A stretch of 51,275 nt of DNA from JBCCXL01 sp039191605 (lineage in GTDB: Bacteria > Acidobacteriota > Thermoanaerobaculia > Multivoradales > JAHZIX01), in contig JBCCXL010000029.1 of assembly GCA_039191605.1 (NCBI GenBank), positions 1-51,275 of the forward strand, in the 5' to 3' direction. Shown in pieces: positions 14,733 through 24,583 of the stretch (its first letter is position 1; every line of letters begins with the position of its first letter). The notes under the pieces were generated by a model. It worked only from the letters and a program-made list of their open reading frames with translations, searched no databases and was not told the DNA's origin. The position numbers and the translations under genes were made by a program.

Positions 14733-15893
14733 ATGAAATGCATGCACGCTGTTCTGACGAGCTTGAGCCTGGCTGGTCTGCTTCTTGTTTCCGGGGCCTG
14801 TTCTCTGAGCCCGCAGGGAGAACCTGACGAAGCGACTACGGCAGAAGCAAACACCGTGGAGCCAGCCCCGACGGATGAGGCCGCTTCTGGCGTCGACGAC
14901 CGAGAGGGGGCCGTGGTCGTTGCCGAGAGCTGGCAGTCTCCCTTCCAGCGAGAAGACAACGTCGATTCTGTCGCCTTTTGGCAGGGGGAGAGTGAGGGGC
15001 AGGAGGTCGCGTGGATCCTCGCCACCGGTAAGGACAGCCACGACCTGCTGGTTTACGACGCTACTAGCGGGGAGCTGGTGCGACGGGTCGGGGGCGAGGG
15101 CGAGGGAGCCGGGGAGTTTCAGCGCCCCAACGGCGTGATGGTGCTCGGGGATCGGGCGTGGGTGGTAGAGCGAGACAACCATCGAGTGCAGGTGCTGAGC
15201 CTGCCGGGCTTCGACAACGTGACCTTTCTGGGAGCTGACTCATTGCGCCAGCCCTATGGCCTGACTCTCTTCGAGAGGGCGCCGGGCACGGTGGAGCTCT
15301 ACGTCACCGATAGCTATATGACGCAGGACAAGGAAGTCCCGTCGCCGGAACAGCTCGATGAGCGGGTGAAGCATTTCACCGTCTCCCTGGCGGCGGATGG
15401 AGCTCCCGAGGTCATGGCGCAGCGCGCCTTCGGCGCGACTTCCGGTATCGGCATGCTCGCCCAGGTCGAGAGCCTGCTGGCGGACCCCGCGGCGCAGCGG
15501 TTGCTGATCGCCGACGAGCACGAGAGCGGTATGACCCTCAAGGTGTACACCCTCGAGGGGGAGTTCACCGGCGAGCAGGTGGGGGAGGGGCATTTCTTCC
15601 ACGAGGCAGAAGGAGTGGCTCTGCGCTCCTGCGGCGAGACCGAGGGCTATTGGATCGCTACCGATCAGGCCAGGGATCGTTCCCTGTTCCGGGTTTTCGA
15701 CCGCGCGAGCTACGAATACCTCGGCACCTTCCAAGGGGAGCTCACCGCCAACACCGACGGGGTGATCCACACTTCGGAAGCCTTTGGAGAGTTCCCCCAG
15801 GGCGCCTTCTTCACCGTTCACGACGATCGGGGCGTTACCGCCTTCGACTGGCAGCAGATCGCCTCGGCGATGGGCCTGTCGGGCGACTGCTGA
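14733..15893 (+). CDS. Lipoprotein with phytase-like beta-propeller
   Basis: 386 residues from ATG at 14733, with GAGG upstream; starts at 14688 and 14718 are in frame but precede the signal peptide. The N-terminus is a signal peptide with a lipobox-like VSGAC near residue 24. An acidic, Ala/Glu/Pro-rich linker follows. The rest has propeller-type features: VAWILATGKDSHDLLVYDA, a GEFQRPNGVMVLGD unit typical of NHL strands, and a C-terminal TSEAFGEFPQGAFFTVHDD that resembles the last blade of beta-propeller phytases. The likely location is the outer membrane or periplasm. Phytase activity (phosphate release from inositol phosphates) is plausible by family but not certain; NHL-type binding is the alternative. 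Confidence 0.6.
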   Translation: MKCMHAVLTSLSLAGLLLVSGACSLSPQGEPDEATTAEANTVEPAPTDEAASGVDDREGAVVVAESWQSPFQREDNVDSVAFWQGESEGQEVAWILATGKDSHDLLVYDATSGELVRRVGGEGEGAGEFQRPNGVMVLGDRAWVVERDNHRVQVLSLPGFDNVTFLGADSLRQPYGLTLFERAPGTVELYVTDSYMTQDKEVPSPEQLDERVKHFTVSLAADGAPEVMAQRAFGATSGIGMLAQVESLLADPAAQRLLIADEHESGMTLKVYTLEGEFTGEQVGEGHFFHEAEGVALRSCGETEGYWIATDQARDRSLFRVFDRASYEYLGTFQGELTANTDGVIHTSEAFGEFPQGAFFTVHDDRGVTAFDWQQIASAMGLSGDC

Positions 15894-16302
15894 GGCGAGA
15901 CCCTGCGATGAGATGTAGGGGCAGAGCGCGGGAGTTAGGGGATTGGTTGCCGTGCCCCTCCCGTGGTTAGCAGCGCCCTGGTCAGCGGCTCTGTAAGCTA
16001 GTCGTCGCAGCCATTCGTGCCGCCATAGCAGGCAGCGTTGCCGTCGTCCTCTGGGCCTCTTCTGCTCTTTTGAGAAGGAGCCACTGAGGGCGGCGGTGGA
16101 AGTTTTTGTCACCGGATTCTGCGTCCGCGGGGCTCTCGGGCTGCCGCATTTCATGGTATTTTTTACGGTTCACTGCGCTACTTTGAGTTCGCATTCTCCG
16201 GAGTGAGCTCCCGCTTTGATTTGGGAGGGAGAGCTTCGGCGAAGCCACCGATCCAAGGGTCTTCTCTGTCGGTCAATCTCTAATTCCTTAAGGAGTCTTT
16301 CC
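15894..16302 (+). other. Intergenic region of about 400 bp
   Basis: No convincing plus-strand gene. The minus strand holds only a short GTG-start reading frame ending at 15998 (28 codons, tail CYGGTNGCDD), which is doubtful. The 3' part contains the ribosome site AAGGAG for the next gene. Confidence 0.4.
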
Positions 16303-16899
16303 ATGAGCCAGCGAGTCACTCGAGTTGTCGATGCCCAACGCCTTGAGATCGCCCAGAAGCACGAGGAAGCACCGAGCACGAGGGGCGTGGTCCCGGGCTA
16401 TTGGAGGAGCGACGGAAATGGACAGACCGAGGAGCTGGAGCCGGAGTTCTTCTTGAGCTCGGCCCGGACGGTGGGTGTAGAGACCTCGACGGTGGGTACC
16501 GTCAACGCGACTCTCTACTTCTATAGCCGGTCCACCGGCGAAACCCGCCCGCCGATTCCCCAGGAGGGGGGGAGTGACGATCTGGGGCCGGGAGCCTGGA
16601 CCCTCAGCATCTCGGGCTCTATCAGCCTGATCCAGCCTTCCCGTATCGAGATTGCGGTGCAGACCGGGGACGGCGCCCTCGCCGCCGGTGGCGAGATCGA
16701 AGCGACGGCAGAGGTGGAGAGATCGTCGGAATCGACCTTTACTGCTCGGGCCAAAGGCAACAGCCGGCCCCAGGCGATTCGCGTCGCCTACCAACATGCC
16801 GAGCAGACTGCGGGGGGGAAGCCTTTCGTTGTGCTCGACGAGCGGGTCTACGCGGAGAAGAACTACTGGATCTGCATCCTCACCTGCCAGTTCACCTAA
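16303..16899 (+). CDS. Protein of unknown function, tandem paralogue 1
   Basis: 198 residues. ATG at 16303 lies behind AAGGAG; the frame is open upstream to 16216, but that part does not match the paralogue. No signal peptide is visible. Blocks shared with the next gene are RGVVPGYWRSDG, LEPEFFL, VETST, ATLYFYSR and RPPIPQEGGSD, as well as LGPGAWTLSISGSISL. The end is VLDERVYAEKNYWICILTCQ, with two Cys four residues apart. The middle (residues 120-160) is variable and acidic. I do not recognise the family. A beta-rich fold is suggested by alternating hydrophobic strands. Confidence 0.8.
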   Translation: MSQRVTRVVDAQRLEIAQKHEEAPSTRGVVPGYWRSDGNGQTEELEPEFFLSSARTVGVETSTVGTVNATLYFYSRSTGETRPPIPQEGGSDDLGPGAWTLSISGSISLIQPSRIEIAVQTGDGALAAGGEIEATAEVERSSESTFTARAKGNSRPQAIRVAYQHAEQTAGGKPFVVLDERVYAEKNYWICILTCQFT

Positions 16900-16921
16900 A
16901 CCATCAGAGGAGAAACTCTCC

Positions 16922-17539
16922 ATGACTCATCGAGTCACTCGGATCGTCGACGCGGAACTTCTAGAAGTTACGAAGAATCATGCCGAGGAGCCCGGCTCCC
17001 GAGGCGTGGTGCCGGGGTATTGGAGGAGCGACGGACAGGGAAGCACCGAGCAGCTGGAGCCGGAGTTCTTCTTGGGCTCAACGGAGACGGTGCAAGTAGA
17101 GACCTCGACCCAGGGCTCTGTGGACGCGACTCTCTACTTTTATAGCCGGACCACTGGCGAGACCCGCCCCCCGATCCCACAGGAAGGGGGGAGCGATGAA
17201 CTGGGTCCCGGCGCCTGGACTCTGAGCATCAGCGGTTCCATCAGCTTGACTACGGAGTCCAGTATCGAGATCGGTGTGCATACCGGTGACGGCTCGGAGG
17301 TTGCAGCTGAAGAGTCCCTGGACGATGAGGGCGAAGTGGAATCGGTCGCGGGCCCCGAGGGGTATCCAGGCTACAAATTCACCGTTCGAATGAAGGGCTA
17401 CAATCGAGCCCGAGCGGTGCACAACGCCCACACCCGGGCCAAGAATAAATCGGGGCACAAGCCCTATCGAGTGCTCGAAGAGCGGGTCTACCCAGAGCAG
17501 AATTACTTCGTGTGCTTCCTTTCCTGCGAGGTGATCTAG
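16922..17539 (+). CDS. Protein of unknown function, tandem paralogue 2
   Basis: 205 residues from ATG at 16922 behind GAGGAG, 22 bases after the previous stop, so probably one operon. It shares about 60 percent identity by eye with paralogue 1, including RGVVPGYWRSDG, EPEFFLGS, YFYSRTTGETRPPIP and LGPGAWTLSISGSIS. It ends in VYPEQNYFVCFLSC, keeping the two terminal Cys. It has a longer acidic insert (EESLDDEGEVES) and several extra basic residues before the end. No domain is recognised, and no export signal is seen. Confidence 0.82.
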   Translation: MTHRVTRIVDAELLEVTKNHAEEPGSRGVVPGYWRSDGQGSTEQLEPEFFLGSTETVQVETSTQGSVDATLYFYSRTTGETRPPIPQEGGSDELGPGAWTLSISGSISLTTESSIEIGVHTGDGSEVAAEESLDDEGEVESVAGPEGYPGYKFTVRMKGYNRARAVHNAHTRAKNKSGHKPYRVLEERVYPEQNYFVCFLSCEVI

Positions 17540-17750
17540 GGATTGCTCCAGGCTGCCGGGGATCGTGAAGAGGGCGGCGGCGATGTTCGCTCCTCTCGCG
17601 GGACTCTCTCTTGCTCCCCCCTCCATCGTTCCTCGGCAGCGCTCTTCAGCTCTATCTCAGCTCTATCTCAGCTCCATCGATCCATCGGCGGGGTGAGAGC
17701 ATCTCGGGGCATGCCCAGCGATGGGTAGTGAAACGAGAGGGTCTTAGAAC

Positions 17751-18122
17751 ATGGCTACACGTCTGATCGCCGTTCACCCCGTGCTGATGGTGCGGGACGT
17801 GAAGGCTTCGCTGCGCTTCTTCGAAAGCCTCGGCTTTGCCCGTGCTTTTGTCGACGACGAGGGCGATCCCCGCTATGCCGGTGTGCGGCGGGACGGGATC
17901 GAGCTGCACCTGCAATGGCATGACGCTTCGGAGTGGGAGCACTCCGTCGATCGCCCGACCTATCGCTTCGTGGTGGAGGATGTCGATGCCTTCTTCCGGG
18001 AGGTGGAGTCGGCGGGGCTGGAGGATCGCACCGCGGTGAGCGATACCCCCTGGGGGACCCGGGAATTCCATCTGCGGGATCCGGACGGCAACGGTCTGCA
18101 GTTCTATCGGGATCTGAGCTGA
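17751..18122 (+). CDS. VOC (glyoxalase / bleomycin-resistance type) protein
   Basis: 123 residues with GAGAGGG upstream. It shows one VOC unit pair: VHPVLMVRDVKASLRFFESL at the start, GIELHLQW in the middle and REFHLRDPDGNGLQFYRDL at the end. The family binds a metal between paired beta-alpha-beta-beta-beta units and covers glyoxalases, ring-cleaving dioxygenases and antibiotic-binding proteins. The substrate is not predictable. The His in ELHLQW and the Glu in REFHL are candidate ligands. Confidence 0.82.
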   Translation: MATRLIAVHPVLMVRDVKASLRFFESLGFARAFVDDEGDPRYAGVRRDGIELHLQWHDASEWEHSVDRPTYRFVVEDVDAFFREVESAGLEDRTAVSDTPWGTREFHLRDPDGNGLQFYRDLS

Positions 18123-18366
18123 TTCTCCCATCGGCTCTTGAATTGGTCTGACCTGAGCCGGCGCCGCTGCGGTGGTTGCCTGGGGCTCAGTGTCGTCATT
18201 CGGTAGACGAGAGTTGATTCTTCTAAGGATCCCCACGGGAACTACAAATCCCGCAGCGGCAGCGCTGTTCCCTGCCTGCGGAACCTGGTAACCTTCTACG
18301 GCCTAGCGCTACCCCTTACCACCCCGTGCCGCCATTGCGGCCTAGCTCTCGAAGGATGGGATTCCC

Positions 18367-21300
18367 ATGCAGGAACTGAGTTGGATCCGTCGCAGCTTGT
18401 GGACGTTGATCGTCTGCTTCGCTCTGACCCTCGCCGCGGCAGCTCCCGTCGCTGCCCAGCCGGAGTTCGACAAGAGATTCGATCCTTCGACGATCGGGCC
18501 GAACAACGAGACCTTCCTGGTCTTCGAGATCAACAACGGCACTGGAACTCCGGCGGAGGATCTCGCCTTCACGGATATTTTGCCGGCGGGGGTGACGATC
18601 TCGACGACCCCGGCGATCCAGAACACCTGCGCGGGCATGGTGCTGGCTCCTGCCGGTGGAGGCACCATTACCTTCACCGACGGACGCCTCGGCATCGGCG
18701 AGGACTGTGAGATCCGGCTGCTGGTGACCGCGACGGCTGACGGGGTCTATTCCAACGTCACCAGCGATCTCACCTCGACCCTAGGCAATAGCGGCCCCGC
18801 CATGGCGGACCTGACGGTGAATGGCACCCGCATGTCCATCGAGAAGGTCTTCACCCCCTCGACGGTTCCTTTTGGCGGCCGCAGCACGCTGACCTTCACT
18901 CTCACGAACAACGCTGGCGGCAATGCCTTCAACGTTTCCTTCAACGATTTCCTGCCGCTGGGATTGATCGTTGCGACGCCGGCGGTCGCTTCGACAACCT
19001 GCGTTGCGAGCTTTACCCCCACCGAAGGTAGCGACAATTTCAGCTTCTTCAGCGGAATCTTGAATGCGGCGGAGACCTGTACCGCTACCGTTGACGTTCA
19101 GGTGGTGGGGCCTCCGGGAATCTACGAGAACGTCTCTGACCTGGGAACCTCTACGACCGGTAACTTCGGCTTCGCGGCGGCGACCCTGACGGTGGAGGGG
19201 CTCGATCCCCTGAGCCTGATCAAGAATTTCGCCGAGACCAAGGTTCCGCCCAGCGCCCTGGTGGATCTCGAATTCACCATCCTCAACCAGAATCGAACGG
19301 ATAGCGCTACGGGAATCACCTTTACCGATGACCTCAACGCGGTGATTCCGGGAATGGTGGCCGAGGGCTTGCCCCTCAACGACGTTTGCGGCCTCGGCTC
19401 GACGATCAGCGGCACCGGCTTGATCACCCTCTCCGGCGGCAACCTGCCACCGGCGGGCTCCTGCGTGTTTACCGTTCCGGTGCGCCTGCCGAACTCCGCG
19501 CTTCCAGGCACCTACACCAACACCACCAGCACCATCACCGCCACCGTTGGCGCTTCCTCTGAAGTCGGCCGCGCGGCGAGCGACATTCTGATCGTGGAGT
19601 ACGAGCCGGTGCTCACCAAGACCTTCCTCGACACCGTCGTCGAGGCCGGAGCGATCGTCGACGTGGAGTTCACCGTCACGAACCCCAGCCGCAAGGAGAT
19701 CATGACGAGCATCGGTTTCATCGACAACATGAGCCTTTTCCTGCCGGGGACGACTCTGGTGGCGCCCCTCGTGGATCCCTGCAGTGCCGGATCTTCCTTC
19801 TCCCAGATTGGCCTGCCTCAAAGTGAAGTAGGGATTCAGCTCACCGGCGGTGAACTGGGCCCAGAGACGTCCTGCACCTTCACCGCGCAGCTGCAGATTC
19901 CGCCGGGAACGCCGGCGGGCTCCTACCTCAACGAGACGGATGCGCCGACGGCCACCGTGGCCTTTGAGTTGGTGAGCGGCAATCCAGCCTCGGACACCCT
20001 GACGGTGATCGCGCCGCCGCAGTTGACCAAGGCCTTCGATCCTTCCACCGCGCTGCCGGGGGCTCTGGTGGATCTGGACTTCAGCCTGACCCACAGCCTC
20101 AACAACACCGAGCCGGCGACGGCGCTGAGCTTCACCGACGACCTCGACGCTTTCCTCACCGGGGCGGTGGCGGTGGGACTGCCGCTGAACGACATTTGCG
20201 GTCTAGGCTCCCAGATCTCCGGCACCAGCTCCCTGAGCTTCACCGGCGGTTCGCTGAACCCCGGCGACACCTGCGACTTCACCGTGCAGGTGCAGGTGCC
20301 CGCGGCGGCGGCGCTCGGTACTTACACCAACACCACCTCCACCCTCGACGCGACGGTGGGGGCCTCCTCGCTGACCGGCCTGGCGGCCTCCGCCGATCTG
20401 GCGATCAACAACGTGGTGTTCTCCAAGCAATTCGTGCCCGGCAGCGGCATTCCGGGGGAGACGGTGAATCTCGAGTTCACCATCGAGAACCTCAGCCCGA
20501 CGGACAGCATCACCTCCATCATCTTTACCGACGACGTGGATGCTCAATTCCCCGGCTTCGCTGCGACGACGCCTCTGCCGACGGAGCCTTGTGGTGTCGG
20601 GTCCTCGATCACCGGGACCAGCTTCCTGATTCTGATCAATGGCCAGGTGGATCCAGCCTCCTCCTGTACCTTCTCGGTGCCGATGGAGATTCCTGGGGGG
20701 ACCGCTCCCAACGACTATCCCAATACGACCTCCAACCTCACCTACAGCATTGGTGGTGGGGGAGCCGCCGCCGATCCGGCGGCGGCGGTGATCCAGGTGG
20801 TTTCGCCCATCGAGTTCACCAAGGAGTTCACCGACGATCCGGTGACCCCGGGAAGCACGGCGACCCTGGAGTTCACCATCACCAATACCTCGGCGACGGA
20901 GGCGTTGACCGATCTCGCCTTCACCGATGATCTGGATGCCGCGGCCACCGGTCTGGTGGCGGTGGGGCTGCCCCTCAACAACATTTGCGGTGCCGGCTCT
21001 TCGATCAGCGGCACCGGCCTGCTCACCTTCGCCGACGGTTCTTTGGCGGCGGGGGCCAGCTGCACCTTCAGCGTGACGGTGCAGGTACCTCTTGGAGTGT
21101 CGCTGGGCGCGCCGATCACCAACGTCACTTCGGACATCACCGGCACCGCGGCGGGCGAGAGTCAGTCGGCTCCCCCGGCCACTGCGGATCTGGAGATCAT
21201 CTTCACTCAGCTGTCCAAGGTCTTCGATTCCATCGGGCTGATCGGCGGTACGGTGGACCTGACCTTCACGCTGACGAACCTCAGCAGCACGGCGTCCATC

Positions 21301-24003
21301 GCCAACCTCTCCTTCTCTGACGACCTCGACGCGGTGATCCCCGGCCTGGCGGCTACGGGCCTGCCGATGATGGATGTCTGCGGCGTCGGGTCGGTGGTGG
21401 ACGGGACGAGCATCATCTCCTTCACCGGCGGCAGCCTCGATCCTTCCGAGACCTGCATGTTCACGGTGACGGTGCAGATCCCCGCGCTGGCGACGGAAGG
21501 GGTCTACACCAACGTCACCAGCGACGTCAGCAGCTCCGGCCTGCTCGCTGCCCTCTCGGCGGCGGCGGATCTGGAGGTGGCGGGACCGCCTACCTTCACC
21601 AAGGCCTTCGCGCCGACGGTGATCCCCGCCGGCGGGGTCTCCACCCTGACCTTCTTCATCGGCAACTCCGCCAACGGGTTGGCGGCGACGAACCTCGACT
21701 TCACCGACAATCTGCCGATCGGAGTGACGGTGGCGGCAACCCCCAACGCCAGCACGACCTGTGTCGGCGGCACGATCACCGCGGTGGCGGGAGCCGGTTC
21801 GGTCTCTTACACCGGAGGCTCGGTGGCGGCGAACAACGACTGCAACGTCCAGGTGGACGTGACGGCCGTTGGCGGCACCTACACCAACACCAGCGGTGAC
21901 CTCACTTCGAGCTCCGGCAATAGCGGCACGGCGACGGCGGATCTCTCCGCGGTGGACTCGCCGACCCTCACCAAGACCTTCTCTAGCAGTCCGGTGATCC
22001 CCGGAGGCATGGTGGACGTGGAATACACCGTCACCAACCCTTCGAGCTTCGCCACCCTGACGGACATCAGCTTCACCGACGATCTAGACGCGGCCCTCAC
22101 CGGCCTGGCGGCCAGCGGGCTGCCGACGACGGACGTCTGCGGCGTGGGCTCGAGCCTGTCCGGCACGGGTCTGCTGACCCTGAGCGCCGGAACCCTCGGC
22201 CCTGGAGGCTCCTGTACCTTCAGCGCGACGCTGACGGTGCCGGGGGCGGCCGCCGGGGTCTACCCCAGCGCCACCAGCACGGTGACCGCCACCGGAGCGG
22301 CGATCTCGGTCACGGGAGCCGCCGCCTCGGCGGATCTCACCGTCGCCCTGCTGACCTCCGCCAAGGCCTTCTCTCCGGATCGTGCGGTGCAGGGGGATAA
22401 CGTCACTCTGACCTTCACCCTCACCAACCCGGATCCGGTGAACGACGCCACGGTGACCTTCACCGATGATCTCGACGCGGTATTCACCGGCCTCGCGGCG
22501 GTGGGTCTGCCGCTGACGGACTTCTGCGGCGTCGGCTCCTCGGCCGCCGGTACCTCCTTGGTGACGGTGACCGACGCGGTGGTGCCGGCGGGCGGCACCT
22601 GCACCTTCAACATCACCGTGGCGGTGCCGGCGGGGGCAACTCCGGGCACCGGGACCAACGTCACCAGCACGGTGACCAGCGGAGCGCTGCAGCTGGCGGC
22701 GGCGGCGACGGACGACCTGGAGGTCGTGGCGCTGCCCCTGTTCAGCAAGGCCTTCGCCCCGACGGATATCCTGGCCGGCGGCGTTTCCACGCTGACCCTG
22801 ACCATCGACAACAGCGCGACCCCCTTCGCGGCGGGAAGCGTGGACTTCACCGATAACCTGCCCGCCGGAGTCGTGGTGGCGGGGACGCCCAACGCCAGCA
22901 CCTCCTGCACCGGCGGTACGCTGACGGCCGGTGCCGGGGCTGGCACCATCACCTACACCGGCGGCACCGTGGCCGCGAGCGCGACCTGCACCGTGACGGT
23001 GGACGTCACCGCGGCGAATCCGGGGCTCTACACCAATCTCACCGGCTCGCTGACCACGGACTTCGGCGATAGCGGCACGGCGACGGCGGACCTCGGGGTT
23101 CTCGGTACGCTGACCCTCACCAAGTCCTTCTCCAACAACCCGGTACTGCCGGGCGGCGCGGTGGACGTGGAATACACGGTCACCAACCCCTCGACCTTCG
23201 CTACCCTCACCGACATCACCTTCACCGATGATCTCGGCGCTGCCCTGACCGGGCTGGCGGCCAGCGGTCTGCCGGCGAGCGATGTCTGCGGCGCGGGCTC
23301 GAGCCTCAACGGAACCACCGTGCTGACCCTCGCGGCCGGCACTCTGGGCCCGGGCGCCTCCTGTACCTTCAGCGCCACGCTGAACGTGCCGGTGGACGCC
23401 GCGGTGGGCACCTACCCTGGTCCCACCGGTGCGCCGAGCGCGTTGGGGAACGGAGTGGCGCTGTCCGGCGCTCCGGCGAGCGCGGATCTGACGGTGGAGA
23501 TCATCACCTTCACCAAGACCTTCACTCCGGAGGACGCCAACCTCGGCGACATCCTCACCCTGACCTTCACCTTCACCAACCCGGATCCCTTCAACGACGC
23601 CACCGGGGTGAGCTTCATCGATGACCTGGATGCGGTGCTGCCGGGTCTCGAGGCCATCAACCTGCCGCTGGCGGACGTCTGCGGGGTCGGTTCGTCGGTG
23701 ACCGGCACTGCGGTGATCACGTTTGCTGACGGGATCATTCCCGCCGGCGGGACCTGCACCTTCGACGTGGACGTGCAGATTCCCGAGCGGGTGACGGACT
23801 TCGGCATCTTCACCAACTTCACCAGCACGGTGACCGCTCTGGTGGACGGCAACGCCGTGGACTTCGGTCCCGCGACGGTAGCGGTGGCTGAGTTCACCCT
23901 CTCCGGCAGCCCGGTGGAGATTCCCACCGCCAGCCAGTGGGGCTTGATCCTGCTCGGCCTGCTGCTCACCGTCTTCGGCATCCGCCGACTGCGGATGAAC
24001 TGA
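18367..24003 (+). CDS. Large DUF11-repeat surface protein with IPTL-CTERM tail
   Basis: 1878 residues from ATG at 18367 behind AAGGATGGG. A signal peptide covers about 1-31. I count 14 repeats of about 120-130 residues. Each opens with a TKxFxP or similar phrase followed by VDLEFTxxN, then FTDDLDA or FTDNLPAG, a Cys in DVCGxGS, and a second Cys in SCTF. The Cys pair probably forms a disulphide. DUF11 repeats are Ig-like and common in adhesins and cell-surface stalks. The last 30 residues are IPTASQWG, a hydrophobic helix and RRLR, the IPTL-CTERM sorting signal recognised by XrtH-type exosortases, so the protein is probably cut and anchored. No exosortase gene is in the window. Confidence 0.9.
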   Translation: MQELSWIRRSLWTLIVCFALTLAAAAPVAAQPEFDKRFDPSTIGPNNETFLVFEINNGTGTPAEDLAFTDILPAGVTISTTPAIQNTCAGMVLAPAGGGTITFTDGRLGIGEDCEIRLLVTATADGVYSNVTSDLTSTLGNSGPAMADLTVNGTRMSIEKVFTPSTVPFGGRSTLTFTLTNNAGGNAFNVSFNDFLPLGLIVATPAVASTTCVASFTPTEGSDNFSFFSGILNAAETCTATVDVQVVGPPGIYENVSDLGTSTTGNFGFAAATLTVEGLDPLSLIKNFAETKVPPSALVDLEFTILNQNRTDSATGITFTDDLNAVIPGMVAEGLPLNDVCGLGSTISGTGLITLSGGNLPPAGSCVFTVPVRLPNSALPGTYTNTTSTITATVGASSEVGRAASDILIVEYEPVLTKTFLDTVVEAGAIVDVEFTVTNPSRKEIMTSIGFIDNMSLFLPGTTLVAPLVDPCSAGSSFSQIGLPQSEVGIQLTGGELGPETSCTFTAQLQIPPGTPAGSYLNETDAPTATVAFELVSGNPASDTLTVIAPPQLTKAFDPSTALPGALVDLDFSLTHSLNNTEPATALSFTDDLDAFLTGAVAVGLPLNDICGLGSQISGTSSLSFTGGSLNPGDTCDFTVQVQVPAAAALGTYTNTTSTLDATVGASSLTGLAASADLAINNVVFSKQFVPGSGIPGETVNLEFTIENLSPTDSITSIIFTDDVDAQFPGFAATTPLPTEPCGVGSSITGTSFLILINGQVDPASSCTFSVPMEIPGGTAPNDYPNTTSNLTYSIGGGGAAADPAAAVIQVVSPIEFTKEFTDDPVTPGSTATLEFTITNTSATEALTDLAFTDDLDAAATGLVAVGLPLNNICGAGSSISGTGLLTFADGSLAAGASCTFSVTVQVPLGVSLGAPITNVTSDITGTAAGESQSAPPATADLEIIFTQLSKVFDSIGLIGGTVDLTFTLTNLSSTASIANLSFSDDLDAVIPGLAATGLPMMDVCGVGSVVDGTSIISFTGGSLDPSETCMFTVTVQIPALATEGVYTNVTSDVSSSGLLAALSAAADLEVAGPPTFTKAFAPTVIPAGGVSTLTFFIGNSANGLAATNLDFTDNLPIGVTVAATPNASTTCVGGTITAVAGAGSVSYTGGSVAANNDCNVQVDVTAVGGTYTNTSGDLTSSSGNSGTATADLSAVDSPTLTKTFSSSPVIPGGMVDVEYTVTNPSSFATLTDISFTDDLDAALTGLAASGLPTTDVCGVGSSLSGTGLLTLSAGTLGPGGSCTFSATLTVPGAAAGVYPSATSTVTATGAAISVTGAAASADLTVALLTSAKAFSPDRAVQGDNVTLTFTLTNPDPVNDATVTFTDDLDAVFTGLAAVGLPLTDFCGVGSSAAGTSLVTVTDAVVPAGGTCTFNITVAVPAGATPGTGTNVTSTVTSGALQLAAAATDDLEVVALPLFSKAFAPTDILAGGVSTLTLTIDNSATPFAAGSVDFTDNLPAGVVVAGTPNASTSCTGGTLTAGAGAGTITYTGGTVAASATCTVTVDVTAANPGLYTNLTGSLTTDFGDSGTATADLGVLGTLTLTKSFSNNPVLPGGAVDVEYTVTNPSTFATLTDITFTDDLGAALTGLAASGLPASDVCGAGSSLNGTTVLTLAAGTLGPGASCTFSATLNVPVDAAVGTYPGPTGAPSALGNGVALSGAPASADLTVEIITFTKTFTPEDANLGDILTLTFTFTNPDPFNDATGVSFIDDLDAVLPGLEAINLPLADVCGVGSSVTGTAVITFADGIIPAGGTCTFDVDVQIPERVTDFGIFTNFTSTVTALVDGNAVDFGPATVAVAEFTLSGSPVEIPTASQWGLILLGLLLTVFGIRRLRMN

Positions 24004-24071
24004 GTCGGCTCAGGCGAGGGCCGGTGCCTCGGCGCCGCCTCGCCTGGGGCTCTGGTCTCGCGATCAGAAAC

Positions 24072-24106
24072 GACCCGCTGGGAAACCGGCGGGTCCTTTG
24101 TTTTTT
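24072..24106 (+). terminator. Rho-independent terminator
   Basis: GACCCGCTGG (24072-24081) pairs with CCGGCGGGTC (24086-24095) around a GAAA tetraloop, followed by CTTTGTTTTTT. Confidence 0.9.
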
Positions 24107-24583
24107 GTGGCCCGGACGGTCGACAGCAGCGAGCGAATTGAGTAGGTAGCGGAACGTCTGGGCAGGTTCTCGCCGCTTGATCGCAGAAGAATTGTGGAGT
24201 TCCCGCCAACGGGCTCTGAGGGCCAGTAGCGGCTTATGAGATACGGGTGTCTCAGCAAAATGCTCAATGTGTGATTTGGTTAGTCGATGAAGGGTTTTGG
24301 TCTCTTTCTTTGATATCCTTCTTAAGTCTTATCCCCCCCTTTTTCGATTCTCATATCGCTTCAGTCTCCGAACCTACCGCCTCCGGCCCGGCGATTTCCA
24401 GCTGCGTTCCAGCGTGTTCCCCCCCGTGGAATCAGTGTTGCCGAGCTGTGGAAAGTGGTGCTCGCATCTTGGATCCCCCATTTGATCTGGTGTGATTCGT
24501 TGCCCATGCCTCGGCCGCTGTTGGGTGGCCTGCTCTCCTCTGAAACGACCGGAATCCTCGGGATTCCAGGAGTAATTTCTGCC
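24107..24583 (+). other. Intergenic region with AT-richer promoter-like stretch
   Basis: No gene is seen. The segment 24250-24360 is richer in A and T than its neighbours (TTTGATATCCTTCTTAAGTC) and could hold the promoter of the next gene. A long leader would then follow. Confidence 0.4.

Noticed and set aside
15240..16154. 304-codon open frame on the minus strand
   Set aside because: Opposite the phytase-like lipoprotein gene; no signal or domain.
18781..20094. 437-codon open frame on the minus strand
   Set aside because: Antisense shadow of the DUF11 gene; composition is Arg/Gly-rich without domains.
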